From positions 1 to 9,074 of the forward strand of contig JABABF010000019.1 in the NCBI GenBank assembly GCA_014238345.1: DNA of 9,074 nt, read 5' to 3'. Positions 5,727 through 9,074 of the stretch are shown here, one piece after another. The DNA is from Gammaproteobacteria bacterium. GTDB lineage: Bacteria; Pseudomonadota; Gammaproteobacteria; JABABF01. The notes beneath the pieces were generated by a model. The model did not search any database, had not been told where the DNA came from, and saw only the letters and a program-made list of their open reading frames with translations. The translations under genes and the position numbers were made by a program. Numbering within the stretch: the stretch's first letter is position 1; every line of letters starts with the position of its first letter.

Positions 5727-7091
5727 TTGTCCTCTTTAGATTGTTTCAAAGCCTACGATGTGCGGGGTCGTGTTCCCGATCAATTAGATGCTGAATTGGC
5801 ACATCGCCTAGGACGTTGTCTCGTCGATTTTCTCGGCGCACGCCGAATGGTTGTCGGACACGATGTGCGCCTCAGTAGCCCCCCCCTCTGTAAGGCGCTA
5901 AGCGATGGGCTCAGCGAGGCGGGTTGCGATGTATCGCTGTTGGGGTTGTGTGGCACCGAGGAGGTGTACTGGGCGGTGGCTGATTTGGGACTAGATGGCG
6001 GCGTGATGATCACGGCGAGTCATAATCCTCCCGAGGACAACGGCATGAAAATTGTCGCCGCCCAATCACGCCCAATTAGTGCTGACACGGGACTCGGCGA
6101 GTTGCGTGCCCGTCTCGCCGAGGGGCGCATTCCAGAGGTTGCCCCCGCTCTGGGCAACACAGCATCGCTGGATCATCGACAGAGCTATTTGAACCGACTG
6201 CTCAATGCGGTTGACATCAATAGCTTGCGCCCTTACAAAATTGTGGTCAATGCGGGCAATGGCGGTGCCGGAGCGATCATCGACCGCCTCGCTCCGTCAC
6301 TGCCGTTTGAGTTCATCCGTTTGCACCACGAACCCGACGGTCGCTTTCCGAACGGGGTTCCCAACCCGATGGTGCCCGAGTTGCGCAGCGAAACTGCCCA
6401 GCTGGTGTGCGACAGCGGAGCCGATTTTGGACTCGCTTGGGATGCCGATTTTGATCGCTGTTTTTTCTTCGATGAGCGCGGCACGTTCATCGAAGGTTAT
6501 TACTTGGTCGGGGTACTGGCAGAGGCTTTTCTGCGGCGTGCTGAGCGACCTGGGTCGGTGGTGGTGTACGACCCTAGATTGCTGTGGAATACTCAAGAAA
6601 TCGTAGCCGCGCACGGTGGCCGTGCTGTGCAGTCGCGCGCCGGGCACGCCTTCATCAAGGAGGTGATGCGCACTGAGGACGCGATTTACGGTGGCGAGAT
6701 GAGTGCCCATCACTACTTTCGCGACTTTGCCTATTGCGACAGCGGCATGTTGCCTTGGTTATTGGTGGCGGAGCTGCTGAGCCGCAGTGGACAGCCGCTG
6801 TCCGCCTTGGTGGCGCAGAGAATAGCTCGCTTCCCAGTCAGTGGCGAAATCAACCGGCAACTAGCCGATGCCAAGGGAGCGTTGCAACGAGTGCATAGTC
6901 ACTATGCCGCCCAAGCACCCGAGATCGATACTACTGACGGGCTCAGCATGGCCTTTGCACAGTGGCGCTTTAACTTGCGTGCTTCCAACACCGAGCCCAT
7001 GGTGCGACTCAATGTAGAGAGTCGCGGCGACCCAGAGCTCATGCACGCAAAAACAGCAGAACTATTGGCCTTGCTTGACGCATTAGATTGA
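5727..7091 (+). CDS. cpsG: Phosphomannomutase / phosphoglucomutase, CpsG-ManB type (TTG start)
   Basis: Alpha-D-phosphohexomutase of 454 residues, converting mannose-6-P to mannose-1-P and, in many relatives, glucose-6-P to glucose-1-P. It is much closer to E. coli CpsG (456) than to AlgC. Key sites: CFKAYDVRG (6-14), catalytic phosphoserine S98 in TASHNP, metal loop D239/D241/D243 (DADFDRC; relatives have DGDFDRC), DGRFPNGVPNP (204-214), sugar-specificity loop GGEMSAHHYFRD (322-333) and phosphate-binding RASNTEP (418-424). The start is TTG 5727: an in-frame TAA at 5688-5690 closes the frame upstream, no ATG or GTG lies between, and the next ATG (residue 41) would remove the conserved KAYDVRG. 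There is no Shine-Dalgarno, so re-initiation after the galU stop is likely. It feeds ManC and, if bifunctional, GalU. Confidence 0.94.
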   Translation: MSSLDCFKAYDVRGRVPDQLDAELAHRLGRCLVDFLGARRMVVGHDVRLSSPPLCKALSDGLSEAGCDVSLLGLCGTEEVYWAVADLGLDGGVMITASHNPPEDNGMKIVAAQSRPISADTGLGELRARLAEGRIPEVAPALGNTASLDHRQSYLNRLLNAVDINSLRPYKIVVNAGNGGAGAIIDRLAPSLPFEFIRLHHEPDGRFPNGVPNPMVPELRSETAQLVCDSGADFGLAWDADFDRCFFFDERGTFIEGYYLVGVLAEAFLRRAERPGSVVVYDPRLLWNTQEIVAAHGGRAVQSRAGHAFIKEVMRTEDAIYGGEMSAHHYFRDFAYCDSGMLPWLLVAELLSRSGQPLSALVAQRIARFPVSGEINRQLADAKGALQRVHSHYAAQAPEIDTTDGLSMAFAQWRFNLRASNTEPMVRLNVESRGDPELMHAKTAELLALLDALD

Positions 7092-7095
7092 TGCG
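7079..7095 (+). other. Small hairpin over the cpsG stop codon
   Basis: CGCAT (7079-7083) and ATGCG (7091-7095) can pair around a 7-base loop that includes part of the cpsG stop codon. It is followed by CTTTAAG rather than a proper U-run, so it is at best a weak terminator. It lies in the 6-base gap between the convergent cpsG and pgi genes. Confidence 0.2.
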
Positions 7096-7097
7096 CT

Positions 7098-8732
7098 TTA
7101 AGCCGCTCCCGAGCTGCCGCCCTGTAGCGTGGCGAAGTAGTCAACCAGTGCCTGTAACGCCTTCTCGCCGAGTGGTGCATCGCCGCGTAGCACAGCCTGT
7201 AGCTGGTTGCCCAGCCGCTTGCCCTGCACCACTCCCCATTGATCAAATGGATTGATATGCCAGGCGGTGGCGGCGGCATATACCCGATGCTCATACAGTG
7301 CCAGTAGCGCCCCAAGGCAGTGTGCATCCATGCGCTCTAGTACGATGGGCGTGGCAGCTCGTGCGCCAGAGGCGACGAGGTGAGGTGCCAGACGGGCACT
7401 CTCAGCGGCACTGTTGCCATCTTCTCTGAGCTGCATCTCTGCTGTTGTTCGCTCTTGCCCACAACGCAACATCAGCAGCTGCGCCAGTGCGTTGGACCAC
7501 AGGCGACATTGGGACTCTGCAGAGGCAGCACTGTCGCCAACCAGGAGCAAATCCACTGTCACTGATGCGGTGCCCTGATGCAAAAATTGGTGGAAAGAGT
7601 GCTGGCTCTCGGTGCCCAGGCCGCCCCACACGCCGGGGCTACTACTCCGTGTCAACACAGTGCCATCGGCGGCCACCGACTTGCCATTACTCTCTAGCAT
7701 CAACTGCTGAAGGTGTGCAGGCAGGCCGCGCAACGCATGGACATAGGGGACGATCACCCGAGCCGCTATATCCCAGCAACTGGCATACCAGGCATCCAGC
7801 AAACCGAGCAGAATGGGCAGTGAGGCCGCTGGGGGAGTCGTGCGCACATGTTCGTCCATTGCCCGCGCTCCATCCAACAGCTGGGAGACGGTTTTTGATC
7901 CTGCACTGAGCGCCAGTGACAGAGAGGGTGCCGACCACAGTGAATAGCGTCCGCCCACGTCTGGGGGCATCACAAGCACGGCTGTAGCGTATGTTTTTGC
8001 AACTCGTTCAGGCGCTGCGGTGATCGCCACAAAATGGCGACTGAGCTGTGGCTCAGGGCAACCAGTAGCGCACAGCCACTCGCGTGCCAATTCGGTATTG
8101 CGTAGCGTTTCCTCAGCATTGAAAGAGCGCGACACGATGATGAACAGGGTGCGCGCTGGCGCCAGCTCTCTACATAGGGATTGCCACACGGTGTCATCAA
8201 GGCTAGATAGGAAGTGGCAACGGCACAGTGGCTCGGTGGGAGCCAGCGCTTGGACTAGCACTTCTGAGCCGAGGCGTGAGCCCCCAATACCAAGTTGTAC
8301 CACATCGCTAATTGCCTCGCCACTGTAGCCCTGCCACTCACCGCTGTGTACTCGCTGAGTCAATGCTTGGACAGCTTCGCGCAGTTCCTGTGCAACGCGG
8401 TATTCGGCGGACAGTGCTGCCGTCGGCGCACCCTCGGCGCGCGCCAGCCAGTGTAGCGCGGGAGCCTGTTCGCTGGGGTTCACCACTTCGCCAGCAAACA
8501 GCGCCGTCAGTGCCGCCTCAACACCCGTGGCCTGTGCCAATTGTTCAAGTAGCGGCCAAGTCTGCGCTGTTGTCAGCTGGTGGGATAGATCAACTCCCAG
8601 TCCGGCCACTGACCACAACCGTGCTGGTGCCCCGCGCTGTGCGGTGGGCAGCTGAGTGAAATCCACTAACCGCAACGCTTCGCGGTGCTGTTGCAGAGCC
8701 GCCCAACTCGCTTGTGCCGCTACGGAGTCCAT
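7098..8732 (-). CDS. pgi: Glucose-6-phosphate isomerase (divergent)
   Basis: Interconverts glucose-6-P and fructose-6-P in the cytoplasm. From ATG 8732 it has 544 residues, normal for the family. Catalytic residues are in place by motif and spacing: E347 in LESNGK, H378 in TESQH (31 residues later, as in rabbit and E. coli enzymes), R262 in DVGGRYSLWS, and Q498/K505 in FDQWGVVQGK. LGIGGSRLG (147-155) is also present. The sugar-phosphate loop is altered: SRSFNAEET (201-209) instead of SKTFTTQET. NPSEQAPALH replaces the usual NxTEGRAVLH, and GVVQGK replaces GVELGK. It starts 2 bases after the ispB-like stop with no Shine-Dalgarno, so it is probably co-transcribed and coupled. An upstream in-frame start at 8780 would add 16 residues inside ispB and is less likely. 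It converges on cpsG. Confidence 0.93.
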   Translation of the reverse strand: MDSVAAQASWAALQQHREALRLVDFTQLPTAQRGAPARLWSVAGLGVDLSHQLTTAQTWPLLEQLAQATGVEAALTALFAGEVVNPSEQAPALHWLARAEGAPTAALSAEYRVAQELREAVQALTQRVHSGEWQGYSGEAISDVVQLGIGGSRLGSEVLVQALAPTEPLCRCHFLSSLDDTVWQSLCRELAPARTLFIIVSRSFNAEETLRNTELAREWLCATGCPEPQLSRHFVAITAAPERVAKTYATAVLVMPPDVGGRYSLWSAPSLSLALSAGSKTVSQLLDGARAMDEHVRTTPPAASLPILLGLLDAWYASCWDIAARVIVPYVHALRGLPAHLQQLMLESNGKSVAADGTVLTRSSSPGVWGGLGTESQHSFHQFLHQGTASVTVDLLLVGDSAASAESQCRLWSNALAQLLMLRCGQERTTAEMQLREDGNSAAESARLAPHLVASGARAATPIVLERMDAHCLGALLALYEHRVYAAATAWHINPFDQWGVVQGKRLGNQLQAVLRGDAPLGEKALQALVDYFATLQGGSSGAA

Positions 8733-8734
8733 CG

Positions 8735-9074
8735 TCAGCAATCGCGCCCGACAGATTGCGACACCAAGGCATGCAAGCACTGCTTGGCTTCTCCCTCAGG
8801 CGCATCCTCCAGTGCAGCCAAGGCCTGAGATTGGTATTGGCGGGCGCGCTCTAGTGCCTCCTCAATGGCACCGGTCTCGCGCACCAGAACAATGGCCTCG
8901 CTCCGCAATGCTGCCGGGACGCATGGTTGTAGTAGCCCATTGAGCAATGTTTCGGCGCAGTCGCTAGGAACTCGGCGTAGAGCTAATATCAATGGCAAAG
9001 TGATCTGGCCTGTGGCGATATCGGTGCCACAGGGTTTGCCCACGATGGCTTCCTCGCCGCGATAATCCAGCACC
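8735..9074 (-). CDS. ispB: Polyprenyl diphosphate synthase, C-terminal part (runs off right edge)
   Basis: C-terminal 112 residues of a trans-isoprenyl diphosphate synthase; the start lies beyond the right edge, so nothing seen here is an initiation codon. The visible part opens with VLDYRG, which in this family directly follows or forms the end of the second Asp-rich motif (DDxLDY), then GKPCGTDIATGQITLPLI, the conserved GKPxGxDLxxGKxTLP block. An Ala/Glu-rich helical tail ends in SQSVGRDC. The tail resembles long-chain enzymes such as octaprenyl diphosphate synthase IspB (ubiquinone side chain) more than IspA, but the first Asp-rich motif that sets chain length is outside the window, so the symbol is tentative. 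It is followed after 2 bases by pgi. Confidence 0.85.
   Translation of the reverse strand, partial: VLDYRGEEAIVGKPCGTDIATGQITLPLILALRRVPSDCAETLLNGLLQPCVPAALRSEAIVLVRETGAIEEALERARQYQSQALAALEDAPEGEAKQCLHALVSQSVGRDC

Noticed and set aside
6297..6713. 138-codon minus-strand open frame
   Set aside because: Antisense shadow inside cpsG; no independent evidence of coding.
7445..7909. 154-codon plus-strand open frame
   Set aside because: Lies antisense within pgi, whose motifs are unmistakable; the translation is Arg/Pro/His-rich and has no recognisable domain.
1..9074. Defence system, mobile element, CRISPR array, toxin-antitoxin or biosynthetic novelty
   Set aside because: All long coding frames are accounted for by known metabolic, transport or DUF192 genes, and I saw no tandem repeats, transposase motifs or spacer-like arrays.

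Overview
The window reads as ordinary, densely packed chromosomal DNA of a gammaproteobacterium. The main pointer is the adjacent fabA-fabB pair, the anaerobic unsaturated fatty acid route that is typical of that class. The E. coli-like CpsG, GalU and ManC proteins agree with this. I cannot name a genus from the sequence. I see no mobile element, CRISPR array, tRNA, rRNA or phage gene.

Left part, minus strand (1-3274): reading leftwards, fabA (dehydratase/isomerase), fabB (ketoacyl synthase, overlapping fabA by 8 bases), a secreted DUF192 protein, and the N-terminal 245 residues of an AGCS-family sodium:amino-acid symporter that runs off the left edge. The first three are so tightly packed that they probably form one transcript.

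Middle part, plus strand (3420-7091): manC, galU and a cpsG/manB-type hexose-phosphate mutase form a compact operon. It has an ATGA overlap between manC and galU, and a 10-base gap before a TTG-started cpsG. Together they convert fructose-6-P to GDP-mannose and glucose-1-P to UDP-glucose, the precursors for capsule, exopolysaccharide or LPS. No glycosyltransferase or export gene lies in the window.

Right part, minus strand (7098-9074): a divergent phosphoglucose isomerase (pgi) sits 2 bases after the end of a polyprenyl diphosphate synthase (ispB-like, cut by the right edge). It converges on cpsG with a 6-base gap. Pgi joins glucose-6-P to fructose-6-P, so the middle and right parts together cover both branches of nucleotide-sugar supply.

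The only sizeable non-coding stretch is the AT-rich divergent region between fabA and manC (about 3275-3419). It holds the least explained signal in the window: a long inverted repeat (3332-3390) whose mismatches all become G-U pairs in plus-strand RNA. This suggests a folded 5' leader on the manC-galU-cpsG transcript. Everything else is known housekeeping and envelope-precursor biology with a few noteworthy residue changes.
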